In this document: positions 20,770-33,985 of the stretch, piece by piece
Layout of the letters: the number at the start of each line of letters is the position of its first letter
Numbering within the stretch: the stretch's first letter is position 1
Assembly (NCBI RefSeq): GCF_030253575.1
Contig: NC_080568.1
Location: 513,501-577,500 of the forward strand
Reading direction: 5' to 3'
From: Rhododendron vialii
Lineage: Eukaryota > Streptophyta > Magnoliopsida > Ericales > Ericaceae
Length of the DNA stretch: 64,000 bases
Made by a program: the position numbers and the translations under genes
Notes under the pieces: generated by a model
The model's input: only the letters and a program-made list of their open reading frames with translations
Databases searched by the model: none
What the model was told of the DNA's origin: nothing

Positions 20770-23700
20770 CTATGAGCTGGCCATGGCATAAGTCTGGAAC
20801 AAATAAGATAAAATCTTCTTGTAATCGCCGATTTGAGTTCCAGTGTTGGGATCAACTATGTAAGGCACCTGGAAAATAAAGATACAACTTTGCTCATCAG
20901 TACTTGCATGTCTTTGTATGGACGTGCATCAAATTATGCAGAATACTCTTTAACCAGATGATGTTTTGAGAATTTGATAATATTCTTCGCCCTCTGTTTT
21001 CCATTTCAAGCTGTGGCAAGATAGTCCACAGAAGAATATATTACTAGGACGCCAAGGGAGCATTGCCCAAGAACATCATGAAGAAAGGGGAAGAACGCAC
21101 AAAAGATGCAATTATGACCAGAGCTAGCCCTCACAAAAGTTTAAGTCTACTATAAAATCTACTAAAGAAAAGGAGATAAAATTTCTCCTCCATCCAACAC
21201 TGAAAAGCTCTAACCCACCTCAGCCCACAACCAGAAAGCAACATACTCTACAATGCTCATGCCACCTCAAAATGATTATTGAAGTGAAAAAGAGCCCTAA
21301 GACACATTCTAGCAAGTGATGTAATAAGGAGCCTGAGAGCAATCGCAGCTGATACGGGCAATTGGTATGGTTGGTATATGTGGCAAGAACAAACTGCAGA
21401 ACTTCTACCAATAGTAGGCACAAACTGCAGCTCTCCAACTGTGGACCCCAAGGAACTCCCTTGCTGTTACCTTTTGTTTTCAAAACCATGATAAGTCATA
21501 TTGATTAGATAGAACTAAATGGTGATCAGAAAATGTCAAGGACTAACCTCTTTCGATCCAGATGCCTCAACAAGTAAATTTGTTCGTCGGGATCCCTCTC
21601 CGACAGATTGAAGGACATAAGGAAGCTCCAATTCACAGAGTGCTTCCCGCACAATTCGAGCATACTGAGAAGGAATAGTGTCAAAAGATACTTTGCATAA
21701 AACAGAAAATTGCTCTAGAATTGCAGATTTGTAGTCAACACTATGAAGGAAAAAGTTCTTCTGAATCCTTTGGCTTTGGTTATGGCATTTTCATGAGTCG
21801 TGCATCCTTCTGGGGGCTATGACTACACTGGGATTTTCATCAGTTGGCAACTCAAATCAACAAAGTCTTGCGCTAATTACTTCAAGTTATCCAGGTAAAT
21901 TATGTTTTGCAATATCTGTTGAGCATTTAAGCCATAATTTTTGTTATAACACCTACGTAATGTGCCTTTCCTTAACCCAGAGTAATCTTGTTCTTCCACA
22001 TTTTCAGCATTATTGTTATCTTTTTGTTGCATTTCTAATTTCTCATCACAAACTTTTCAATTTGGACTTGCCCAAAAAATCTTTTCAATCTGGAAAAGCA
22101 GGAAGTGGAAAAAGAAAGGGACAAAAATCTGAATGATTTGCCCACGGATTTACCACACATTCGTTGTCTTACTGGATTGTTTTCATAGGAGAAAAGTTCC
22201 AACTTCTTGGGTGGTGGCTCTGTTCGGGCCTTTTCCCATAATGACATCCCTCTTCCTGCTCGAAGAATGGTTGGCATCCATCCTGTAAGCAGTGTGCTGT
22301 TTGATAAAAGATGACTAGTTATTAATTAAACATTTGAAAAAAAGAGATAACAAACTTACGGACATGGATTTTGAATGAAGAAGCAAGGTAGCGAGCACAT
22401 AAATTGAATCGAATCTCTAGGCCTGCTCCTTATGATGCTTTCCAGCTTTGATTTGGTGCATGGTTCCACGACATAACGTCCCTTGAGTTTCTTGATTTTT
22501 GGAGGTGTAGGGAGGTCACTATCTTAGTGATAAACTTTCTAAGAGCAGCCACTTCGTGCATTTGTTGCCAAAGGTTAGGTGTGTTTCCAATCGTTCCCCT
22601 CCCGTATCTCCAATTTAGGGATGGCAATCATACCCGCCCCGCCCCGAACGGGGCGGGTTTTACACCTCTTTTTCGGGTATTCGGTCGAAATAAGAAATCT
22701 GAAACCTGACTGGGTTCGGGGTGACAGTGCCCCGCCCCTAAACCCGCCCTGCCCCGAATCCCCTTTATATATATACATACATTAGTTAGGGTTTCCTTCA
22801 TTTTTTTCTTAATTTTAGACCCTTACAGCCGCACCCTCTCCTCTCTTCTAAGGACCGATCTCTCGTTCTCTCTCTCTCGGATGCCGAGTATTAAATATAT
22901 ATGGACATATCCAGCTGATCCATTCAAAATGGCAGTGCACTGGATGCCATAGTTGTAAAAAGTACTCTCCTAAACCATATGGTGGAAGCCATCTTCCATT
23001 TGTGTCAATGTTCCAGCAGCAGCTAGTCCTTCACGGCGGCGGCGAGCCCTACGCCATCGGATCTCAAGCGGAAGCATTTGAGCCGCTGCACAGAGAGATG
23101 AGGGGGTCGAGGAGGTTAATGGAGATGCTGCTGATTCGGACAAGTTCGAAGCTAAACGGCCTGTTTGGACAAGGATCCCGATGGCTTAATTCCTCTCATT
23201 TCTCTTTGGTGGTTTAATTTTGTTTTCCGACAGAACATTTTCTTACACTCTGAAGATAGATTTTAAATTTTTTAGCATAAATTTTGAGTTGAGATGTGAA
23301 AATTGTGAAGCTTACCCAAGATTTTTTCAGCATTTTTGCATTCTGATTGAGAATTGAGGAAAAAGGAAGGGGCGGGGCGGGGCGGGTAAACCCGCTACCC
23401 GATAGGGGCGGGAACGGGGGAGATTTTTATTACCCGGTCGGGTTTCGGGGCGGGGGAGGTCGGGAATTTTAGGGTCGGGGTCGGGGTACGTCAAAACCCG
23501 CCCCGTTGCCATTCCTAATCTCCATTGATTGGAGATTATAAGAGTCCTATTATTGTTGTTGATATAACGAACTTATGGATAAAAAACCAGACAAAAACTG
23601 GAACATAGATAATCAGAAGAAAGTTGTTAATGTGTCCAATGTGTATATATACCAACCACTTTGACAATTATAAACCATCATCATCATAACTATTGTTCAC

Positions 23701-26700
23701 TTGTTAAATGTGTTAAAAGGATGACAGGAACCAATAAAAAAAATGCTCATTTTGAGAGAGGTGCTAGCCTAACCTGTCTTCCTGTCTATGCAAACTTCTT
23801 CATAGACTTGTGATACCAAAAAAATCAAAATATATACTTCTCAATGATCTCCGAGTCTCCTGCCATTTTAGTTTCCTCCCTAGAACCACTTGTGAACTTA
23901 CAATTAATAAATCATAACATGGATTTGGAATCTGATATGCTTACAGCCCAAGAATTCAAGGTTCAAGCATTTTCCTTGTCAAACAAGAGATTTGCATGTT
24001 GGAATACCTTTCTAGAAGACCAATTGAAGGACTTCTTCCGTTACCATATTGCTGGAATAAGTATTTGACGATCTCACCTGGCAGACAAAGAAGCATGATA
24101 AACATCTAAGGGATAAAACTTGGCCAAGAAGCATGAGAAAGAATAGAGTTTGAACATGAGTAGAAATCTTGGAAGTTGAACATAAGAAAAACAAGGTGTG
24201 GAAGAAAAACTAAACAGCGATGTATAATGATGCTTATAAAACCGGATCCTCCAACCTAACAAGGCAGAGTATACCCCAATAAATGCATATTTGGTGCAAA
24301 AACAGAACAAAATATCCTAATTCATCCTCCCAAAACCTCAAAAAAGACAGTGACTAGACAATGATGGAATGAGTGAACTACAAACGAACAACCCATTTCC
24401 ATCGGTCATTCTTCACAGTGGTTGCCTCAATAAATGAATACATATATTGACAACTTAATCGACAAACTTAAACCCAATAACCATAAAATATATAGACTAT
24501 AGAGCCACAAATACTAGACAATAAGGATATATACATCAGAGGAGTAAGGACAATGGAGTTCACTACTTACCACTTTCATACATTGACATTCCAGTATTTG
24601 GGTCCATGAGGAAAGGAAACCTGCAAAAGAACCTCTGTTTAAAATTCTAAAGATGACAATTATGATTACAATGACAACTGTGATGAAGGTAAGATGTGAA
24701 ATGTGATCTAATGGAAGTTTCACTTAATGCGATAATAAAGATGCATTATGTCTACAGAGAGTAATTGTCAATATCGTGGTCCATGATTCCAGACATGATT
24801 ACTAATCCGGTATCCATTTAATATAGTTGATCAAAAAATAGGACTTGAAATGAATATGGGACGACATGAAACTGTTTCTGTCAGAGCCAGTTTTCTTCTT
24901 TAAACCAATAATTCAAGAAGTTGTCCCGAATTAGAAGGTCAAAACAAGAGAAGAAAAATTTGATCGAAAAATATTCCAAGGAAAAGTTACATACTGCTCT
25001 TTGCCACCAACACTCCTAACCATTTCCCTGTGTCTTATGGAACCTTTTGGGCAAGGATAGATCTGCAAATATGTAAGAAGTAAATTATTTAGATTCAGAC
25101 AATACCAAATGGAAACATTCTAAAACTTCAGTTTTGAAGTAATCTAGTTGAATAACAGGCTGTCAAGAGGGGCATGCAAAATGGTTGGCATCTATATATT
25201 AATTGATGCTGGAAGAGAACTCTATAAGCCAAAGGCCACTGTAAGACTACACAGAAAACAAAGCTACTGAGGCTGCTCTAGAGAAGCTTCCTTGAGAGTG
25301 TATAAGCAACTAAACTCAAATCTCTATTTTTGCATTATACTTTTGAACCTCCCACAATGGGGCGGAAAAGAAATACCACTCAAGCTATATGGAAAGTTGC
25401 AGATCATGGTTTAATTAAAGATGAACTCAAAACCTCATTGTATCAACAGAACCTGTTCCTCACCTCTACTGAAAGATCAAGCTCAGTTATGGCCTCTCGA
25501 ACCCTCCTGCAAAAAGGGCATGCCTCTGTTGAAAACCCTTTAAATAATAAGTATCCCAAAAACAAAGGCACAATAGTCATTCTCTTTATGGCATGCATCT
25601 AAAACTTAGTTGGAAGTTATCTCGAATGGTTAGTTCCATTATTGTTTACACCCATTTTTGGCCAAAAATCAAGAAGTGGATTTACGGGTTAAAAGGTGGC
25701 CTTGAGGGTCACAGCTCTAGCCTTGAAAGACCTTACGACCGGTTGCCCACGAATTAGGGCCGGTTCTTAAGAAATGATAGGCCTCCCATCATGGCCCAAC
25801 TCAGTTAAAAGGCCCAAGGATTAAATTAATCCACTAGCTTGAGTATTTTGTCCAAGCCTAATCCAAGTTCCTAAAGGTAACAAGGCCCACGAAATAGGCC
25901 CAAATTGATAGAAACCCTGGTTTTTTCTCACCATGCTTGGGCTCAGAAGGCTTACAATGGGTAAAGGCCCGTGACTTACCAACAAGTTCAGGCCTAATTA
26001 AGAAATAGGCCCATTACTTTAAGAGAGCATCTTTAAAAGCCATTGGGCAATGAGGGGGCCTCAAGCTACTCACAAGTAGCTCAAAGGCCTCGAAGCTGCT
26101 TACAGGCAACTCAAAGGCCCCGAAGCTACTCACAAGCAGCTTAAAGGCCTCAAGCTGCTCAAAGGCCTCGAAGCTGCTTACAAGCAACTCAAAGGCCTCG
26201 AAGCTGCTCACAAGCAGCTCAAGGGCCTAGAATATTCTTGCTGGGCAGGAATGGGTAAGCTGCTCACAAGCAGCTCAAGGTCTGAGCTGGCGGGACCCCA
26301 TTCTTCAGGATGATGCAAAGACCAGCAACAGGTGGTGTGCATGCAACCCATGAAGATACTAGTGAATGACTCCTACAGACCTAAGCAAGCTGCTCACAAG
26401 CAGCTCTCCTAGGCCTGCTTGATCTTTTTCTCGATCCTTCTTCCGTAAAGAATCAAGCTCAAAGGGTTTTTGGGACCCACTAGAGGTGAAAGGCCCAATG
26501 AAATGATAGGAAGGCCTGGAATATTTTTAGTCAACAGCTGTGGTGGGCCCGGAAGGTGGCCATGCAAGCAATAGCTTGAGTAGTGAAGCAACTCAAATGG
26601 TCTGGATGCTGCAGGGCCTGAAATTCTTTGTGCCCTTTTGCAGAGTTTAGCACAAAGAGGGAGGATTTCTCAAGCCTTTGCTGTATTCTTGGAGTATAAG

Positions 26701-29700
26701 GCACGTTTTGTTCAGAGAGCAGCCCCCTCATTGGAGCATTTTGGAGCTGCTCAAGCCCAAGCCTTTGCTAGAAGGCCACTTGGCAGCCATGCATTGGAGC
26801 ATTTTGAAGCAGCTCAAGGCCTGTAGTCCCTATAACTCTCAGTTTTGGAGGCCTTGGAAAGGGTCCACAACCTCAAAGCTCACAGCTTATGCACTTACAT
26901 TTTCATTCCTATCAAGCAATACTTGTATTCACTCTAAAAATAGTTTAAGTTTTCATCACTTTCCCTGTACCCAAACCTCATTAAACCGTTAATGGAGTTT
27001 GTTTAGTTCAAGTTTAGCTACGCTTTCCCTTTCTTTCCATTGTTCTAGCTGACGATAAGAAAACTTTAAGTCCTTAGCCCGCAAAGGCAACCAACGAACC
27101 ATCACGAGGCCTTACCCTTTGGGCCTAGCACTATCGTTTGAAAGAAGTCAGATTTTTGAGGCTTCCAGGCCTTAAAAACAACTTGGACAGCGGACTTGTC
27201 CTGGCACGCCCGCAACACATTTGCCAATTCGGTTTCGAAGCATTTTGTGGAGAAACAATTATGTAACCAATAATTTATTTAATTTCTACCTCTATGAAAT
27301 GACTAACCAACAGTTCAACTGTGGCAATATGCCCCCTCAGCACATCATCAATCACGGTTTCCAAAATGGAACCAGGTTCCTCTCATTTGATCATAACGTG
27401 AGGAAGATGGGGCCTGTCACTGTCCCATTTTAATGATCTGATGTTCATTTTAAAGGTTTCAATATGAAAATCATTCAAGAAAAAAATTAAGTTAACCAAA
27501 CATCGATTGCCATCTTAACAAATCAGACGTGTCTTGAGCAATAATCAGAATTTTGAAGATCCGTTTCAATTCTGAACATCTATTTCCCTTGAAACAAATA
27601 TAATTCAACTAGGCACTCACCAATGGAGTATCAGATTAACTGAGTTTCTTATGGTGATGATTTACATACTAGGATCTACAAAATCAACGGCTTGGATCAT
27701 CAAGATTAGACAGTTGGCGGTCCTGTTTCTTCTCACATGAGGGAATCACATGCGAGGATTCAAATTCAAACAAGGGAGACTGAAAAGAAAGTCTTTTCTG
27801 TCTGTCATGAGGAGCACGTGCAGATAGCTATCTTAAAGATCAGAACAAATCATACCAAATTCAAAAAGTTGCAAATTATTTGGAGGATCCACTGCACTCA
27901 TCTCTTGGCTGTGCAAATTGTCTGTTAGTGACCTTGAACCCCATGGCAACCTTGCCAAGGTAGACAAGGAAGATGTCGCAACCTGTTGTCAAGAAGAGTC
28001 AATAGGCATCAAAACAACTAGAAAGATAAGAACTTGAAGCCATTGAAATGAATACAGCTGTCAATACAGTGTTGGATATTAAAACAAAGTAACTATAACC
28101 TTAATTGAGCCGTTAAATAAAATGGAGACAAGGTATTCTCATTGATGCTTTCTCCAAACCCAACAGATACAATTAGAAAAGTCAATTGCTCTTCTCTTGT
28201 ACATATCACATATCACAATCCTTACATTCATCCATGAGCTGGATTTTAGGTATGTTCCTCAGTGTTATCCATATGTATGTTCAAATCTCCGACCACACTG
28301 AATAGAGGGTTTTGTGGCCCGCAAGATGCCATACCAGGTCATATGCCGTATTATCCAGATTGTAAGAAGCTGCACACGTACTTACCAAAGTCCTTTATTT
28401 TAAGTATATCAAGAAATATCCTTCTACTTATTTTAGTACATTTGACTGGTTCTAGTTTTTTGGATTGGTATCCTGAAGTTGGGCCTCTCTTGCTCAGGAA
28501 AAATGAGATCACGATTCACAATTAAGAGCAATTGAGTTATCATCACATATAACCAAGAAAATGCTAAAAAAGGAATTACATGATTGACAAATAGTACCTC
28601 CAAAAAGTAATTCCGTTCTTGAGCTGGATCCCCTCCCTGAAAGAAGCAAAGCACACTAGCAAATAAAGAGAAAATCATAGAAAAGCCCAGATGAATCTAA
28701 GGCCATTAAGCTACAGCCCTCTGAGACATGGGACATCCGATCGCAATCTTTTTCTTTTGTTTCACCTTTTCAAACTAATCAGGTGGTAACAAATGCACAC
28801 AAGAAGATCACTTCCGGAAGAGACATGAGTATACAAAACTAAACTACATGCATGTAGTGTAGGAATTCAACAATTCAGGCAAGAAGCAATGTGGAGTCAA
28901 TAACACACTAAGTGTATGCACTATGCACATATACAGATCCACGCACAGTGAATCAACCCATGCTAAGCACGATAGAAAGATAACACATGAACACACTTGG
29001 AAGGAGTAAATAAGGGGATGCATCAGTGTAACACTTTGCTGCTTCACCTTTGAAAATACTAATAAAGAAGGGATCATAATATGTATGGTTGATACTTGAT
29101 AGTAGAGCAATTTATTGGCAGCAAAAATTTTCAACCTCAGCACAATTTCCTCCAACATTTGACGCCCTTCATCCTGGCAGCTTATTCATTTTATTTTGCA
29201 ATTTGCCGGCCATACAACACCACTTGAAATTCTGAGCAAACAAGCCAAAGACTTGAAATTTGTATTGCCAAATCTCGTGTCAAACTTGGCACAAGGTTTG
29301 GTGATGCTATTTTTGCCTCATGATCATAGATGGTATTGTGCAAGAGCGTAAGTGAGCGACAAAGTGTAGGAGGCGTGACAGAGACATGGAAGATATGGTG
29401 ATAGTTAACAGAAAAATGACACTGATAATAAAATGGCCTATGCACCATTCGAGCAAAATTTATAGCATTTTGGCACGGTAGCATGCCAAATTATTGCTTT
29501 GGGATTGCCATTTTGGCAATGAGTCAAGGGAACAGCGCACTTGCTCAAATGAGGCCACCAAAAACAATTGATGAGCAAACAGAATAAAAAGACTTCCTCT
29601 TTGTTTTTTCTTCTGCCATTTGCAATAATATCATAATCTTAAAAAGAAAATGAAGAGAGATAAGAATCTAAAAGAGCAAGCACAAAACTTCAAAAACAAG

Positions 29701-30060
29701 AAATGGGGATGAATAGAGACTTACGGAGAAAAGCTTGAGCAAGGGACAGAGAACAGACAAGAAGCTAGTTGATGGGTTGCTCCCACTAGTATCTTTGGAA
29801 ATTCCATCATTCCCCTGCGTGAATTGGGTAGTAATTTGGACATCCCCATCTGGGTCAGCCGAATTCGCACGAAATCTGTTTCTGTGAGAATTCAAATTCC
29901 CATTGATCGATAGTCTTGGAGGAAACCCAGAAGATTTTAGAGTAGAAACTGGAGTTGGAATGGTCGGTGAAGATAAGCAGCCATGGATTTTTGAAGGGGA
30001 GAGGGGTGGAAGTGAGAGAGTGGGGGAGGAGTGAGAGTATGCCACGGATAACATTGTCAT
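20770..30060 (-). CDS. Plastid protein with two thioredoxin/GST-like domains
   Basis: Ten exons: 30060-29725, 28636-28598, 27982-27856, 25525-25464, 25062-24995, 24620-24571, 24077-24008, 22296-22173, 21664-21548, 20868-20770. All joints use GT-AG and give 363 residues. Residues 1-70 are rich in Ser/Thr and lack acid residues at the start, as in a chloroplast transit peptide. The LCPLLKLFSGGDPAQERN signature follows. Domain 1 has a CPFC redox-type motif at residues 170-173 (FEFEACPFCRRVREAI), then a FPFLMDPNTG segment. Domain 2 repeats the layout (LFSYENNPYARIVREALCEL, then VPYIVDPNTGTQIGDYKK) but lacks the Cys pair. The order matches the plant thioredoxin-family protein represented by Arabidopsis At5g03880. 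Its substrate is unknown. Confidence 0.88.
22615..23518. mobile_element. Non-autonomous hAT element in an intron
   Basis: Terminal inverted repeats TTAGGGATGGCAA (left) and TTGCCATTCCTAA (right) differ at one base, and flanking 8-bp sites TCTCCAAT (22607-22614) and TCTCCATT (23519-23526) look like a target duplication with one mismatch. Both outer 150-bp parts are very GC-rich (GGGGCGGG-type), unlike the AT-rich intron around them. About 904 bp with no transposase. It sits in the seventh intron of the thioredoxin-like gene. Confidence 0.85.
25643..27217. mobile_element. Probable solo LTR in intron 3 of the thioredoxin-like gene
   Basis: Starts TGTTTACACCCATTTTTGG and ends GCACGCCCGCAACA, typical for a Ty3/gypsy LTR in plants, with about 1.57 kb between. 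No clear 5-bp target duplication was found (ATTAT before, CATTT after). It carries seven copies of an 18-bp palindrome, AGCTGCTCACAAGCAGCT, between 26064 and 26405. No internal retroelement genes are present. Confidence 0.6.
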
Positions 30061-30105
30061 GATTCACAAGTGGCTGTGGTTGTTGCTCTTTCCCTCTACT
30101 CTTCA

Positions 30106-30515
30106 TATGCCCAGAAATGCTACTTGTACAGAAAATGGGGCACGGACAGTATGTACAGCGGGCGTTTGGGCCCGTCTCGAGCCCAACAAAGATAATCGGA
30201 GCCGCTCATTTTGTTCAATATATTTTTCTTAAGGTCTCCATGAAAAATCAGCTTCATCCGACATCGATAAGGGCATTTACAAAGCGTCCAAAATTGCTTT
30301 AGAAAATTTCTAAATCGATTTTGGATGCTTCGTAAACGCTTTTGTCAATGTCGGATGAAGCTGATTTTTTACAGGGACCTTACGCAAAATATATTGAACA
30401 AAATGAACGATTCCGATTATCTTTGTTAGACCTGAACGGGCCCAAACACGGACTGTACGCGCTGTCTGTGCCCTATATGCTGTACCAGTAGCAGCACTCA
30501 TGTGCCCCATTCACA
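30106..30515. mobile_element. Fold-back MITE next to the thioredoxin-like gene start
   Basis: Left arm (30106-30290) and right arm (30320-30510) are inverted near-copies: ATGCTACTTGTACAG, GGGCACGGACAG, GATAATCGGAGCCGCTCATT and CAGCTTCATCCGACATCGAT on the left all recur inverted on the right. The loop is near 30295-30320. It starts about 46 bp upstream of the start codon at 30060. Confidence 0.8.
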
Positions 30516-31530
30516 TTTTGTATTGAAAGTTTTTACACTTAAAATTTCCCATAAAAAAAACGGTACACTTAAAATTTTTTCATCTTATTTGTACTTTATA
30601 AAGTCATGTGATTTGCTCAAACTTTATACTAAAAGATTGGTGACAACAAAAAGTTGACCTCAATTTGGATCGTGAACACTTGCTATGCGAAATGCACAAC
30701 ATACAATCAAATACTTTCCTTTAAAAAAGTTGGTTGGCCGACCATCCAAATCATAATTTCTTGGAGCAAAAAAGAAATTTCCCTAATGAATTTTGAGCAA
30801 ATAGTTCACAGCCTTTCTACTGATCAGGATGATTTACTTTTGTAGGATCAGAATATTTAGGTTTCTAGTGTTTTATCTGAACGTTGGAAATACGCTATAA
30901 CGGGTGATTGGAAGAAAACCTGATACTTTGTTAAGATGTCATGGAATTCACATTGGCCTTGACTCGAGCTCGAATCCTGGATTTGTTAGGAAATTTACCA
31001 AGGGAAGGAAAATTAAATGCCAGGAAAACCAAACAAACAAACAGCTCCATCACATCAAAAACTTGGTACGTTTTCCCTGAGCTTATCCTTTCACCCGAAG
31101 CTTCCTCCGATACTATCTCGTGATCAGAGGTTCAAGCCAAAGAAAAAGCGTGAACGCAATGATGATATAGGACTGCTTACATGATTACATCAACCGGTTC
31201 ACTTACCTCGCAATGAGGGAGCCTTGAGCATGCAGCCGTCCCCAAACACAGCTATCACTAACCCATAGGTTCATACAATATTATAGGCTTAAACTAAGAT
31301 ACATTACAAAAAAAAAAAACATGGCTTGTATAAAAAAGAATACACAATAGCAGATCATCCATCTGGTCATAAACCACAAACATACTAATTTCCCATACAA
31401 AATTCCCAAAAGTGTGAATCAAGTTTCAAAATAAGTCACATAAGTCTAGTAGTTGAAACAGAATAGCTGTCCTCATATATTGCAAAAGATAAGTTAAAAT
31501 CTAAACGAGAAAAGTAGTTCGCAGAAGGAA
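30516..31530. other. Spacer between the thioredoxin-like gene and leucyl-tRNA synthetase
   Basis: No gene is seen. The part from about 31260 to 31530 should contain the 3' untranslated region of the synthetase gene. A poly-A tract is at 31308-31319. Confidence 0.4.
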
Positions 31531-33954
31531 TCACTCAAAGATGGCAGTGAGGTTTCCTGGAGATGGAGGATTCTGCCGTAGAATCGAAATATTGGGGCCA
31601 GCTCTTCTAACAGCATCAGGATCTGTTACAGACAAAATTTCCACCCGCTCGAGACCAAGCTGCCGCTTTAGCAACTCTAAGTTCTCCTCCAAAACCTCTA
31701 CCTCACCGAATGGCAATCTCAAATCCAACGCCTGAACCCCAACAGCCATAACCTCCTCTTTCTTAAACCTTAAGAAAGGCATACAAAGATTCTGGGTCTG
31801 CTTAAAATTTGCTTCCTGCCCAACTTCACTCTCCTTCAAGGCCACCATGATCTCCTGGTCGGGAGCAAAACTGTGTGTGGCAGTGTCAAAGTTACTTCTA
31901 AGGATATTTAAGCATTCCCTTTTCCACCCGTCATATTGCTCATTCACGAATATCAAACCATCTGTCGGTTTGCTTTGTTGACTTGACACATTTACCTCTG
32001 CTTTCTTTGACCCAGAAACTTGTTTCTGAAGCAACTTCCTCATCGAAACAATCGAGTCTTGCAAGTATGTGTTGGCCCTTTTAAGGGTAAGATCAGGTAA
32101 ATCACATCCAGGAAACCCCGCTTTAATGACAAACCCTTCCTTCTTTAAAAGCTCCTTCCAAACATATTCGGCATAATGAGGGCAAATTGGTGTTATAAGC
32201 CTTGTCTGCACATCCATAAACCTCCACAATAGGTCCCGGTTCATGCCCCCGGACCCACAAGAAAACCTGTACTCGTCCCTAGCAGCCTGAAGATCATAGA
32301 ACCCACTTTTAAGAGCTGCTCTAAATAAGTACTCACCATAGTTCTTCTCCGTCATTTTCACGGCAAAATTTATCTCATTTGCAAAAACGCGATCAGCGTA
32401 AGTAGTAGGGGGACCACTTCGTAAAGAAGATTCAGCAGCAATAACCTCCTGCATCCATGCGATCTCTTTCGTGAGCCTTAGGATTGCAGCATTGGCCGTT
32501 TCGAAAACAAAGTTGGCATCATCCATTCCATCACCGGCATCAGCAAGGGAGAATCGTGTGGCATCCGCTGAGAACTCTTCAATTGCTTGGCGCAATGTCC
32601 TAAAATTCCCTGTTGACTTCGACATTTTCTCGGCATTCAACATAATGTGACCATTGCATCGAAAGCCTTGAGGCCAGTGATGGTTGGGCAAAATTGCTGT
32701 GTGGTTATAGATGCAGAAGGTGAGATGATTTTGGATCAGATCCTTACCTAAAAGGGTAAAAAAAAAGCCATGAAATGTTAGTATGATTGCACCAAGAAAG
32801 CTGCGAACGGAAGGAAAAGGCAAAGAAAGAATGCAAGAATGGGCTGTTAAATCACTAGGCAAAGCCAAAAAATGGCCATCACCAACATAATGGTCTTCAA
32901 TGTTGCTGAATCAATGCTCTTAATTTGGCAAAGGCCAAATGAATGCCATATCCGGCATTTGGTACCAGTATCTTCCAAAATCTTGGCGGTACTTCTCTCT
33001 TTCTCTTCCTGATGGGATCCACAAGTACAAGTGGGAACTGACCTTTTAAAAAAGGAATTGAAGAAATAGCATTTCTAGAATTGGAAAAGCATTGCTTAAA
33101 CTTTGCATCAGATGAGGTAAAGATGAATAAAAGCTATTTTAGCTAATCAAAAGTACAAAAGTTCTCCTGCAGCAGATGAGGTAAACACGTTGGTATAGTG
33201 ACTCCAGCTACGGTTCTTCAGTAGAACAAGCGAACAATTATTCAAAAGTTACCCAATTTTTTATTGTTTCCTCTCTCTGTCTCTCTCTCCCCTCACCATT
33301 CATCGTCTGAAAAAACAAGAGGTCGATCTATTTGGTTGCACCAGGCCGGACCGCCGCTGCCGATCCAGCCTCTCGACCCCTCACCATTCATCGCCGGGCC
33401 GCCGCTGCCGGTTCCGAGTGGTCGATTGTGAGCTGCGACCCACGCAGAGGTTTCTCTAACCTCGTCCATGGCGAATCCAAGTCCCAAAGCCAAAGTCGCC
33501 ACCATATTCTTCGTATGTGTATCAGTGTAAGCATTAATAGGGATGAAATTGAGCCCTAGATATAGATAGGTGTACAGGAGGAAGAAATGGGATGTGGTTG
33601 TTTTGTTCTTTCCTGAAATGAAATTGAACCCTAGATAGATATAGTTGTTTTGTTCTATTTGCTTCAAACACAAATCTGGGGAAGGAGAAAATATTAAAAA
33701 AAAAGAAAAAAAAAAGATACTTTAATAGTATATAGGTAAAATAGATAGTATTGGTGTTGTGTTGAAAATGATGAATAGCAAAATATGCACTATTCACTAG
33801 CATTTTTAGCTAAACTGGTGTACATGTTAGCATTCTATACTGTTGCCTTTGAATAGCTAAAATGACCAATTCCACGGGAGGTGCTGTAAATATAGTACTA
33901 TGCGACATAATGTGGTATATCAATCGATCAACAGGTAACTTAATGACGATGACA

Positions 33955-33985
<31 letters not shown>

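Noticed and set aside
26014-26211. Minus-strand frame with repeated FEAFELLVSS peptide
   Set aside because: It follows the repeated AGCTGCTCACAAGCAGCT units of a probable LTR.
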